Source: a bacterium
GTDB taxonomy: Bacteria > Verrucomicrobiota > Verrucomicrobiia > Opitutales > UBA953
Direction of reading: 5' to 3'
Assembly (NCBI GenBank): GCA_009926645.1
Contig: RFOO01000049.1
Coordinates: 1-6,906, forward strand
DNA: 6,906 nt
Both the position numbers and the translations under genes were made by a program. Positions 1 to 5,743 of this stretch are shown here, in pieces; the first letter of the stretch is position 1, and every line of letters starts with the position of its first letter. The notes beneath the pieces are model-generated. The model was not told the origin of the DNA. It searched no databases and worked only from the letters and a program-made list of their open reading frames with translations.

Positions 1-669
1 GCTTTTGCGACAGATCGACAAGCGCCCTTTGGCGGAATCATCGTAGCCAATCGCACGGTGGATAAAGATTTAGCGGAGGCGATTGCGGAAATTTTCTCTG
101 AAGTCATTATTGCACCCGAGTTTAGTCCTGAAGCCTTGGCGATTTTTGGTAAAAAGAAGAACCTGCGCCTCATGCGCGCCAAAGTTGGATTACGTGCCGA
201 CACTTTACGCGAAGTTCGAGCGGTGATTGGTGGAGTGCTGGTGCAAGACCGCGATCAAAAGCCGATTAATCCTCGCGACTTTAAAGTCGTCACGGAACGT
301 CAACCCACCGCCGATGAATTGTCGGCTATGCTTTTTGGATGGCGGGTCGTTCGTCACGTCAAATCCAACGCGATTGTCTATGCTGGCAAAGAACAGACGC
401 TCGGTGTGGGAGCAGGACAAATGTCGCGGGTAGATTCTTCGCGCATTGCGGTTTGGAAAGCAGGCGAAGCTAAATTATCACTCGTCGGATCGGCGGTTTG
501 TTCCGATGCCTTCTTCCCCTTCCCTGATGGTCTCATTGCCGCCGCCGATGCGGGAGCTACTTGTGCGATTCAACCAGGAGGTTCAATCAAGGATGCCGAA
601 GTGATTGCTGCAGCGAATGCCCGAGGCATGGCAATGATCTTCACCGGGATGCGTCACTTCCGCCACTAA
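1..669 (+). CDS. purH: Bifunctional PurH (AICAR transformylase / IMP cyclohydrolase), C-terminal part, 5'-truncated by the window edge
   Basis: PurH catalyses the last two steps of IMP synthesis in the cytoplasm: formyl transfer from 10-formyl-THF to AICAR, then ring closure. The frame is open from base 1 and gives 222 residues, about 40% of the usual length of roughly 520. All of it belongs to the transformylase domain; the cyclohydrolase domain and the catalytic Lys-His motif lie off the left edge. Visible family motifs are PFGGII near the start, EVIIAP, KKNLRLM, KSNAIVYA (about 361-384), GAGQMSRVDS, SDAFFPFPDG (about 502-540), IQPGGSIKDAEVI, and the diagnostic C-terminus TGMRHFRH just before TAA. 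A GTG at 58 can be read as a start but is internal to the homologous region, so it is not the true start. It converges on parB and ends 20 nt before a symmetrical terminator. Identification is secure. Confidence 0.97.
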   Translation, partial: AFATDRQAPFGGIIVANRTVDKDLAEAIAEIFSEVIIAPEFSPEALAIFGKKKNLRLMRAKVGLRADTLREVRAVIGGVLVQDRDQKPINPRDFKVVTERQPTADELSAMLFGWRVVRHVKSNAIVYAGKEQTLGVGAGQMSRVDSSRIAVWKAGEAKLSLVGSAVCSDAFFPFPDGLIAAADAGATCAIQPGGSIKDAEVIAAANARGMAMIFTGMRHFRH

Positions 670-689
670 GTTGGACGTCTCAAATTAAT

Positions 690-718
690 AAAAAACCCGC
701 GTTAATCGCGGGTTTTTT
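690..718. terminator. Bidirectional intrinsic terminator between purH and parB
   Basis: The sequence is A6, then the stem CCCGCG (696-701), a 5-nt loop, the stem CGCGGG (707-712), then T6. The flanking A and T tracts also pair, and they give a U-run after the GC-rich stem on either strand. It sits between the purH stop (669) and the parB stop (722), so it can end both converging transcripts. The parB stop codon is only 3 nt beyond the T-run. Confidence 0.92.
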
Positions 719-721
719 GTT

Positions 722-1639
722 TTAAAGGCGAATGCCAAATTTCTCGAGTAAGCGAGCGAGGTCGTCGTCACTCTCGTAGAAAATTGTAATCGTACCTTTT
801 TGACCTTTGCGAGTTACACTGACGCGCGTAGCCAAGTGAGAGGCCAAACGTTTTTGGGCGTCCTCCAAAACTGTTTTGGTGGTTTCGCGACGTGGCTTCT
901 TAGTCGCTGTGCTGAAAGTCTTAACCAACGCTTCGGTGTCGCGAACCGAGAGGCCTTTTTCAATCACTTGGCGAACGGCTTGTACACGATGTGCCGTATT
1001 TTCGATGGCCAATAAAGCCTTAGCGTGGCCGGCTGAAATCTGACCCTTGCTCAAGTAACCTAAAATTTCACGGTCGAGTGAGAGAAGTCGCACTAGATTC
1101 GCAATCGTCGCCCGTGGCTTACCTAAACGATCGGCCACAGCATCCTGGGTCAGTGAAAAATCGCGCATCAAAGAAGCCACTCCGAGAGCTTCATCGACAA
1201 CATTAAGGTCGGCGCGTTGGAGATTTTCTACCAATGCAAGCACCGCACTCGAAGCATCACTCGCCTCGACCACACGTGCCGTAATGGTTTTTTGTCCGAG
1301 TTGCTTGAAAGCACGGAAGCGACGCTCACCAGCGATGAGTTCGTAGCCTTCTTTGATTTTACGGACCACGATGGGTTGCATGAGCCCTTCGGAGCGAATG
1401 GATTCAGCCAATTCTTTAATCGCAGCTTCATCAAACTCGCGGCGAGGTTGGCGAGGATTAGGAACGATTTGTGTTAAAGGGATTTCAATTAAACTCAGTC
1501 CTGGAGTAGCAGGAGCAGCGGGCGTGGCGGGAGCTGGAGTAGGAGAAGGAGCAGGAGCAGGAGAAGCGGGCTTTTGCACACCTGCTCCAATGAGAGAACC
1601 GAGACCGCGACCGAGGGGTTTTTTAGGAAGATTGGCCAT
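722..1639 (-). CDS. parB: Chromosome-partitioning protein ParB (CTPase, parS-binding)
   Basis: ParB is a CTP-dependent DNA clamp that loads at parS sites, spreads on origin-proximal DNA and stimulates the ATPase ParA; it also helps load SMC. The 305-residue product has the full layout. There is an N-terminal basic ParA-stimulating peptide (KKPLGRGLGSLI, residues 6-17) and a Pro/Ala linker (about 23-47). The ParB/Srx-like N domain (about 49-145) has NPRQPRREF, the CTP-site motif GERRFRA (104-110) and ENLQR (138-142). The helix-turn-helix centre (about 162-186) has LTQDAVADRLGKPRATIANL, and a C-terminal dimerisation segment spans about 255-305. Length is normal. The start ATG is 5 nt after the stop of the LysM gene upstream and has no clear Shine-Dalgarno, which suggests coupling to that gene. 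No parA adjoins it, although the intact N-terminal peptide implies a ParA partner elsewhere. A Noc-like paralogue is less likely. Confidence 0.95.
   Translation of the reverse strand: MANLPKKPLGRGLGSLIGAGVQKPASPAPAPSPTPAPATPAAPATPGLSLIEIPLTQIVPNPRQPRREFDEAAIKELAESIRSEGLMQPIVVRKIKEGYELIAGERRFRAFKQLGQKTITARVVEASDASSAVLALVENLQRADLNVVDEALGVASLMRDFSLTQDAVADRLGKPRATIANLVRLLSLDREILGYLSKGQISAGHAKALLAIENTAHRVQAVRQVIEKGLSVRDTEALVKTFSTATKKPRRETTKTVLEDAQKRLASHLATRVSVTRKGQKGTITIFYESDDDLARLLEKFGIRL
1499..1573 (-). repeat. Low-complexity Pro/Ala linker-coding tract inside parB
   Basis: Parb residues 23-47 are almost entirely Pro, Ala, Ser and Thr. On the plus strand the DNA is a run of GGAGCAGGAG-like purine-rich near-repeats. 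It encodes the flexible linker between the ParA-interaction peptide and the CTPase domain. Such tracts vary in length between relatives by slippage. Confidence 0.6.
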
Positions 1640-1644
1640 GAAGA

Positions 1645-2238
1645 TTATTGTGCAGGGGTGTCAGATTGAGGAACGAAAATTTCTACATCCGCTTTAAGGG
1701 CGGCGGGACTGGGAAGTTTGTTGGCTTTTAAAATCCATTCCGGCTTAGAATTGAGTTGTCGAGCAATCCGGGAAACACTGTCGCCGCTTTTCACCCGATA
1801 GGTTACCCCTGCATGCGGAATATCGGTTGGCAAAGCTTCAGCAGGAGCAGTCGATTCGGTCGCTGGGGTGGCCGAGTTATTAGCAGGAGTGCTGGGTGAT
1901 TTTGTTTTTGCCACCGCAGGTTTATTCAAGGCTGTGTTCACTTGACGGGTAATTTCGGCCAAAGCGGCATTCACATCCGTCGTCTGTTGTTTTAACCGAC
2001 GATCCACTTCATCGAGAATTTCTTTACGCTGGCGTGTATTCGCTTCGGTTGTCGAACTCGCTGGTGCTTTCGATGCTTTTTCTCGGGCGAGGCTTTCCCG
2101 CAAATCTTGATTTTCTAATTTTAATTTTTCGACCTCGGTTTTCAAATCAGCGATATCTTGCTGCATGCCTGCCAGCTGATTGGATTGAGCGAAGAGCGGA
2201 GTGAGTCCGAAAAAGATAAGGGCTAAACAATAGCGCAT
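1645..2238 (-). CDS. Secreted coiled-coil protein with C-terminal LysM domain
   Basis: This 197-residue protein has an N-terminal signal peptide (residues 1 to about 17, MRYCLALIFFGLTPLFA, with a plausible signal peptidase I site after A17). A charged heptad-like coiled coil follows (about 20-55), then a second helical stretch (about 68-105), then a Thr/Ala/Pro/Ser-rich linker (about 106-140). The C-terminal LysM domain (about 146-190) contains YRVKSGDSVSRIARQLN and ends IFVPQ. LysM domains bind the N-acetylglucosamine of peptidoglycan, so the protein is probably periplasmic or wall-associated; its exact job is unknown. Cys4 is too early and lacks a lipobox, so a lipoprotein is not supported. 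The overall layout (coiled coil plus LysM) is common in envelope proteins of Gram-negative-type bacteria. It lies 5 nt upstream of parB and probably leads that operon. Upstream of its ATG there is only a weak GGA element. Confidence 0.85.
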   Translation of the reverse strand: MRYCLALIFFGLTPLFAQSNQLAGMQQDIADLKTEVEKLKLENQDLRESLAREKASKAPASSTTEANTRQRKEILDEVDRRLKQQTTDVNAALAEITRQVNTALNKPAVAKTKSPSTPANNSATPATESTAPAEALPTDIPHAGVTYRVKSGDSVSRIARQLNSKPEWILKANKLPSPAALKADVEIFVPQSDTPAQ

Positions 2239-2400
2239 GAATCCAGCAAAAACATCTCGGTCGAAGGTGGCAAGGGACTAAGGATGGAGAAGTATTAACA
2301 CCCCACCCTGTCGTTGGTGGGATTTTAGGGCTTCTGGGGGCCCATCGAGTCTCTTTCCATTCTCGCCCGAACCCCTATTCTCTCTCTAACGTGCAGACTC
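2239..2400. promoter_or_regulatory. Divergent intergenic region between the LysM gene and mnmA, with a small hairpin
   Basis: This 162-nt region must hold the 5' signals of both the LysM-parB unit (minus) and mnmA-menG (plus), since the genes diverge. A hairpin with a 6-bp GC-rich stem (CCCACC 2302-2307, GGTGGG 2316-2321) and an 8-nt loop lies in the middle. It has no U-run on either side, so it does not look like a terminator. I see no known riboswitch or operator and no coding sequence. Confidence 0.4.
2354..2381 (+). promoter_or_regulatory. Weak sigma70-like promoter candidate for mnmA
   Basis: TTTCCA (2354-2359) matches the -35 consensus at four of six positions, and TATTCT (2376-2381) matches the -10 at four of six, with a 16-nt spacer. 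Transcription would begin about 12 nt before the mnmA ATG, giving a very short leader without a Shine-Dalgarno. This is a pattern match only. Confidence 0.25.
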
Positions 2401-3477
2401 ATGGCAAAAATTCTGGTAGCACTTTCGGGGGGCGTGGACAGCGCTGTGGCGGCTTTGTTGCTCAAGCGGCAGGGTCATGAAGTGCATACCGCCTATTTTC
2501 GGACCTGGATGAACGAAGAAGGCCTGCCTTTCCCTGGGGAATGTCCTTGGGAGGATGACATTCGCAATGCCCAAGCCGTGGCTCAGCATCTCGAACTCCC
2601 CTTTCGCATTATCGATTTAGTCAAAGACTACCGGGAGACCGTCGTAAACTATTTGGTCGAAGGCTATCGTCGCGGACAGACGCCGAATCCCGATGTGATT
2701 TGCAATCGAGATATGAAATTCGGGGTATTTCTCCGTCGAGCTTTGCAAGAGGGTTATGCAGCGATTGCCACTGGTCATTATGCACGGAGACGGGAGAATG
2801 CGGATGGTACTTTTGATTTAGTCGAAGGCGTGGATACGCAGAAAGATCAGTCCTACTTTCTCGCCCTACTTCGTCAGGAACAACTGGCCAAAACCCTTTT
2901 TCCTGTTGGCGAGTTAACCAAAGCACAAGTGCGTCAACTCGCGCAAGAAGCGCATTTACCCAACGCGGTTCGCAAAGATAGCCAAGGCATCTGCTTCTTG
3001 GGTCAGGTTCCCATTCAAGCATTCCTCGAGAGACATATTCCTGACCGCGAGGGACCGATTGTGCGAGCTGATGGTAAAGTCATTGGAAAACATCGCGGCT
3101 TACATCGTTACACGATTGGCCAACGCAAAGGGATTGGATTACCTTCCAATACCGATAACGAGTATTTTGTCGTCGTGAAAAAAGATTTTGCGACGAATAC
3201 GTTGCATGTGGCTTTTGATCAACCTGGTACGCCAGGTCTCTATACCAAGGAAGCTCGGGCCAGCCATTTCAGTTGGGTGAATCGACCGATCACAACGGCC
3301 CAGGATTTATTGGTCCGTGTGCGCTACCGTGACCCCGCAACACCCGCACATTTTGATCCTCAACCCGATGGATCGGCCCTTTTCCAATTTCACGAAGAGC
3401 AACGTGGCCTCGCGTCGGGTCAGTTAATTGCGCTTTATCAAGGTTCTGTTTTACTCGGGGGAGGCTTCTTTCTCTAA
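2401..3477 (+). CDS. mnmA: tRNA-specific 2-thiouridylase MnmA
   Basis: MnmA puts the sulfur at C2 of the wobble uridine U34 in tRNAs for Lys, Glu and Gln, using ATP to adenylate the base and persulfide sulfur delivered by a relay or cysteine desulfurase. The 358-residue protein is of normal length. The N-terminal PP-loop ATPase motif is SGGVDS (residues 9-14). The nucleophilic cysteine is Cys101 in TPNPDVICNRDMKFG, and the catalytic persulfide cysteine is Cys198 in DSQGICFLG; these correspond to E. coli Cys102 and Cys199. ATGHY (123-127) and KDQSYFL (148-154) are further tRNA/ATP-site signatures. HRYTIGQRKGIGL (235-247) begins the central domain, and the C-terminal beta-barrel ends in LLGGGFFL. 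ATG is chosen because the conserved MAKILVALSGG begins there; no Shine-Dalgarno precedes it. Its stop overlaps the start of menG by one base. Confidence 0.96.
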   Translation: MAKILVALSGGVDSAVAALLLKRQGHEVHTAYFRTWMNEEGLPFPGECPWEDDIRNAQAVAQHLELPFRIIDLVKDYRETVVNYLVEGYRRGQTPNPDVICNRDMKFGVFLRRALQEGYAAIATGHYARRRENADGTFDLVEGVDTQKDQSYFLALLRQEQLAKTLFPVGELTKAQVRQLAQEAHLPNAVRKDSQGICFLGQVPIQAFLERHIPDREGPIVRADGKVIGKHRGLHRYTIGQRKGIGLPSNTDNEYFVVVKKDFATNTLHVAFDQPGTPGLYTKEARASHFSWVNRPITTAQDLLVRVRYRDPATPAHFDPQPDGSALFQFHEEQRGLASGQLIALYQGSVLLGGGFFL

Positions 3478-4166
3478 TGGCTACTGGCAATGCAGTGAAA
3501 CAAATGTTTTCGGGTATCGCTTCGCGTTACGATCTGGCGAATCGCCTACTCAGTTTTGGCCTCTGCGTCGGATGGCGTAATCGCTTAATTGACGCCGTTA
3601 AAAAACGAAAGCCACGACGGGTTGTCGATTTGGCGACTGGCAGTGGCGATGTTGCTTTTGCTTTACGCAAAGCCTTACCCGCAGACACGACGATTATGGG
3701 ATACGATTTTTGCGAACCCATGTTAGCCATCGCTCGTGTGCGTGCGGAAAAAGAAAAAGTGGCCCTTACTTTTCAAACAGGCGATTGCATGCATTTGCCT
3801 TTGGCCGATGAAAGTGTCGAGGGGGTAACCATTGCTTACGGTGTTCGAAATTTTGAAGACCGCGAGAAAGGGTTACGTGAGCTTCACCGCATCACCCAAC
3901 ACGGGGGAACCGTTTTCATTTTAGAATTCTCCCAACCGCAAGGTTGGTTTGCTCCCTTGCATTGGATTCACGTACGTTGCATTTCGCCGGTGTTGGCTGG
4001 ACTTCTCACGGGAGACTTTGGTGCGTATCGTTATCTTGGAACCAGCATTGCGGGATTTCCTAATGCCGAGGGACTGGTGCAAGAACTGAAAAAGGCAGGC
4101 TTTTCGGAAGTCTCCTATGAAAGCATGCTTTTCGGCACCGTTGCCCTCCACCAAGCTAAGAAGTGA
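3477..4166 (+). CDS. menG: Demethylmenaquinone methyltransferase, MenG/UbiE family
   Basis: This is a class I SAM-dependent C-methyltransferase acting in the last step of menaquinone synthesis (demethylmenaquinone to menaquinone). UbiE homologues also methylate ubiquinone precursors. The 229-residue product carries the family signatures in order: MFSGIASRYDLANRLLSFG with WR (residues 10-34), SAM motif I DLATGSGD (51-58), motif II around DFCEPMLAIAR (77-87), and YGVRNFEDREKGLRELHRI (121-139). ILEFSQP (148-154) and YRYLGTSIAGFP (185-195) follow. Menaquinone specificity is inferred from the likely lineage, because sequence alone does not separate MenG from UbiE (the gene may equally be labelled ubiE). 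The ATG overlaps the mnmA stop as TAATG, so translational re-initiation is likely. A GGAGG at 3460-3464 lies 12 nt upstream, which is long for a Shine-Dalgarno and is also the mnmA GGG motif. No other quinone gene is present here. Confidence 0.93.
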   Translation: MATGNAVKQMFSGIASRYDLANRLLSFGLCVGWRNRLIDAVKKRKPRRVVDLATGSGDVAFALRKALPADTTIMGYDFCEPMLAIARVRAEKEKVALTFQTGDCMHLPLADESVEGVTIAYGVRNFEDREKGLRELHRITQHGGTVFILEFSQPQGWFAPLHWIHVRCISPVLAGLLTGDFGAYRYLGTSIAGFPNAEGLVQELKKAGFSEVSYESMLFGTVALHQAKK

Positions 4167-4178
4167 GCGGTAAAAATT

Positions 4179-4214
4179 CCTTGCTTTACGGGGCAAGGTC
4201 GGTTCTTTTGAACC
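4179..4214 (+). other. Two short tandem hairpins between menG and the tRNA gene
   Basis: The first hairpin pairs CCTTGC (4179-4184) with GCAAGG (4193-4198) over an 8-nt loop. The second pairs GGTTC (4201-4205) with GAACC (4210-4214) over a TTTT loop. Neither is followed by a proper U-run, so a menG terminator is possible but weak. They may instead be leader structure or processing signals ahead of the tRNA, if it is read through from menG. Confidence 0.35.
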
Positions 4215-4221
4215 CTCACAC

Positions 4222-4296
4222 GGGCTCGTGGTGAAATGGATATCATTTCTGACTACGGATCAGACGTTTGGGGTTCGAATCCCTACGAGCCCGCCA
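4222..4296 (+). tRNA. tRNA-Arg, anticodon ACG, CCA encoded
   Basis: The 75-nt gene folds as a full cloverleaf. The acceptor GGGCTCG pairs with CGAGCCC (4286-4292). The D-stem GTGA/TCAT has one G-T pair and a loop holding GGA. The anticodon stem TCTGA/TCAGA has loop CTACGGA, which places ACG at 4255-4257. The variable loop is 4 nt (CGTT), and the T-arm has loop TTCGAAT. The discriminator is G73 and CCA is encoded (4294-4296). The A after GG in the D-loop (A20) and G73 fit arginine identity. A34 would be deaminated to inosine by TadA so that it can read CGU, CGC and CGA codons. Position 26 is T where a purine is usual. It may be transcribed from its own promoter or from menG; no strong promoter is visible. 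Confidence 0.93.
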
Positions 4297-4300
4297 CTTT

Positions 4301-4338
4301 AAAAAAAAGCATTTTCCGTTCAAAAACGGTCAAAATGC
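4301..4338 (-). terminator. Strong hairpin plus T8: intrinsic terminator for minus-strand (kamA) transcription
   Basis: The arms GCATTTT-CCGTT (4309-4320) and AACGG-TC-AAAATGC (4325-4338) form 12 bp with a 2-nt bulge and a CAAA loop. Read on the minus strand the stem is followed by eight uninterrupted T (4308-4301), which is a textbook intrinsic terminator. The only minus-strand gene upstream is kamA, whose stop lies about 240 nt away beyond the small ORF. On the plus strand the stem starts 12 nt after the tRNA and is followed only by an interrupted T-rich stretch (CTTTGGCTTTG), so tRNA termination there is plausible but weaker. Confidence 0.75.
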
Positions 4339-4397
4339 CTTTGGCTTTGTTTACTTTTACACTTTTTTAACGAATAGATTTTACAAATAATTTAAAA

Positions 4398-4410
4398 AGA
4401 GGAAAAGAGG
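4398..4410 (+). promoter_or_regulatory. Shine-Dalgarno sequence of the small membrane ORF
   Basis: Two purine-rich elements, AGAGGA (4398-4403) and GAGG (4407-4410), lie just before the ATG at 4415; the nearer leaves a 4-nt spacer. It is the clearest ribosome binding site in the window and supports translation of the short ORF. The AT-rich stretch before it (4339-4397) contains a TTTACA (4356-4361), but I see no -10 element at proper spacing. Confidence 0.6.
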
Positions 4411-4414
4411 GCTG

Positions 4415-4576
4415 ATGCATCGTCCCATCCTCATTTTGGTCATTATCATCTTACTGATGATTATCGCCGATTTACTATTGATGCGTGACGATAACCAAGA
4501 ATGGCGTACCTCGGGGGATTATTTGCGCGGAGTGACTTTAAGCGATAACTCCTTCGATTACCCTGCGAATAAATAA
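4415..4576 (+). CDS. Small single-pass membrane protein of unknown function (53 aa)
   Basis: I do not recognise this protein. It begins MHRP and then has a strongly hydrophobic segment of about 19 residues (5-23, rich in Ile and Leu), one clear transmembrane helix or uncleaved anchor. A polar tail of 30 residues follows (RDDNQEWRTSGDYLRG, ending DYPANK). There is no lipobox and no obvious signal-peptidase site. Support for a real gene comes from the good Shine-Dalgarno with 4-nt spacing, an ATG, a protein-like hydrophobic-then-polar layout, and an in-frame stop upstream at 4388. Its TAA ends exactly where the complement of the kamA stop begins, so the two genes converge with zero spacing. The region is more AT-rich than its neighbours. 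No function can be assigned. Chance ORF status is possible but less likely. Confidence 0.65.
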   Translation: MHRPILILVIIILLMIIADLLLMRDDNQEWRTSGDYLRGVTLSDNSFDYPANK

Positions 4577-5743
4577 TTATTCGATGATACGTGGAGTCGG
4601 ATCGGGCAGACGATTACCTGTGGGGTAAATGTAAGTGCGATCTTCGAAATTACGTAACTCGATGATGCCATCGTGAATGGCTTGGATGTAATCGGGATTG
4701 ATGGGAATTTTTCCACCACCCCCTGGACCATCGATGACTAATTGTGGAATTCCATAACCCGTGGTGTGACCCCGCAAGGAACGAATGATATCGATACCTT
4801 TTTGGATGGGAGCGCGGAAATGAGTGGATCCTTCGATTAAATCACAGGCGTAAAGGTAATAAGGCCTTACGCGCATCATCAATAAACGGTGGATGAGCGA
4901 TTTCATGACTTCTGGATCATCATTAATCCCACTCAAAAGCACTGATTGATTGCCCAAAGGAACTCCAGCCAAAGAGAGTCGCTCCAAGGCAGCTGACAAT
5001 TCTTGAGTGATTTCTTTGGGATGATTCGTGTGAATACTTAGCCAAATCGGTCCGTGCTTACGGAAAATCGCTGCCAGCTCAGGAGTAATACGCTGCGGTA
5101 AAAAAACGGGAATGCGCGAACCCATGCGAATAAACTCCACATGCGGAATCGCTCTTAAACGTCCAAAGAGGTAATCGATTTTCGCATCCGATAAGAGCAA
5201 TGGATCTCCGCCAGAGATAAGAACATCGCGCACTTCCGGGTGGGTTTCGATGTAACGAATGCCTTCTTCAAATTCAGGGTGAAAATCGTAGGCTTGGGCA
5301 TTCGAAACGAGGCGACTGCGGGTGCAGTAACGACAATAAGCAGCGCAACGATCTGTGACTAAAAACAAAACCCGGTCGGGATAGCGGTGCACAATTCCTG
5401 GAACTGGCATTGTCTCTTCCTCCCCCACCGGATCTGACATTTCCCCAGGAGCAACGACCGACTCTTTGATAGAGGGAATGACTTGGCGACGGATGGGACA
5501 CTGAGGATTGCTCGTGTCGATAAGATTAAAAAAATGTGGAGTAATCGCCAATGCCAGTTTGTTTGCAGCAAACAGACACCCTGCCCTCTCCTCGGGCGTG
5601 AGAGTCATCATTTTCTCTAGGTCTTCGAGTTTGGTAATGCGGTTTCTTAGTTGCCAGTGCCAATCATTCCAATCGCTTGCTGGAACATTTGACCAACGAC
5701 CTTGACCCGAAAACCAGTTCTGACGTTGATCAAGAGGATACAT
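4577..5743 (-). CDS. kamA: L-lysine 2,3-aminomutase (radical SAM, PLP-dependent)
   Basis: The enzyme converts L-lysine to beta-lysine using a [4Fe-4S] cluster, SAM and PLP. Its 388 residues align in register with the Clostridium subterminale enzyme at a constant offset of +8. The cluster cysteines are Cys133, Cys137 and Cys140 (CAAYCRYC; Cys125/129/132 there). The PLP lysine is Lys345 in PGGGGKIP (Lys337). The lysine-binding acids are Asp301 in YACDL (Asp293) and Asp338 in VIDGPGGGG (Asp330), and the carboxylate-binding Arg142 matches Arg134. SGGDPLLL (177-184) and HTNHPKE (238-244) are further family motifs. Both acids being present argues for lysine rather than glutamate as substrate. Likely roles are beta-lysine for the osmolyte N-acetyl-beta-lysine, lysine degradation, or an EpmB-like role in EF-P modification. 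No ablB, efp or epmA is in the window to decide. The start ATG lacks a Shine-Dalgarno and sits just after a small hairpin. Confidence 0.94.
   Translation of the reverse strand: MYPLDQRQNWFSGQGRWSNVPASDWNDWHWQLRNRITKLEDLEKMMTLTPEERAGCLFAANKLALAITPHFFNLIDTSNPQCPIRRQVIPSIKESVVAPGEMSDPVGEEETMPVPGIVHRYPDRVLFLVTDRCAAYCRYCTRSRLVSNAQAYDFHPEFEEGIRYIETHPEVRDVLISGGDPLLLSDAKIDYLFGRLRAIPHVEFIRMGSRIPVFLPQRITPELAAIFRKHGPIWLSIHTNHPKEITQELSAALERLSLAGVPLGNQSVLLSGINDDPEVMKSLIHRLLMMRVRPYYLYACDLIEGSTHFRAPIQKGIDIIRSLRGHTTGYGIPQLVIDGPGGGGKIPINPDYIQAIHDGIIELRNFEDRTYIYPTGNRLPDPTPRIIE

Noticed and set aside
205..420. Open frames antisense or out of frame to purH, parB, mnmA, menG, kamA and accA throughout the window
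   Set aside because: They lie within strongly conserved genes in other frames and show no protein-family signatures.
1273..1278. CACGTG inside parB as a possible intragenic parS
   Set aside because: The flanks (CCACA and CCGTA) do not match the parS arms.
1645..2238. LysM protein as a lipoprotein because of an early cysteine
   Set aside because: Cys4 lies before the hydrophobic core of the signal peptide and there is no lipobox.
4222..4338. tRNA 3' end as an integration site for a mobile element
   Set aside because: No repeat of the tRNA 3' end, integrase or foreign cargo is visible downstream in the window.
4577..5743. Reading kamA as glutamate 2,3-aminomutase
   Set aside because: Both lysine-binding aspartates (Asp301, Asp338) are present, whereas glutamate aminomutases replace them.
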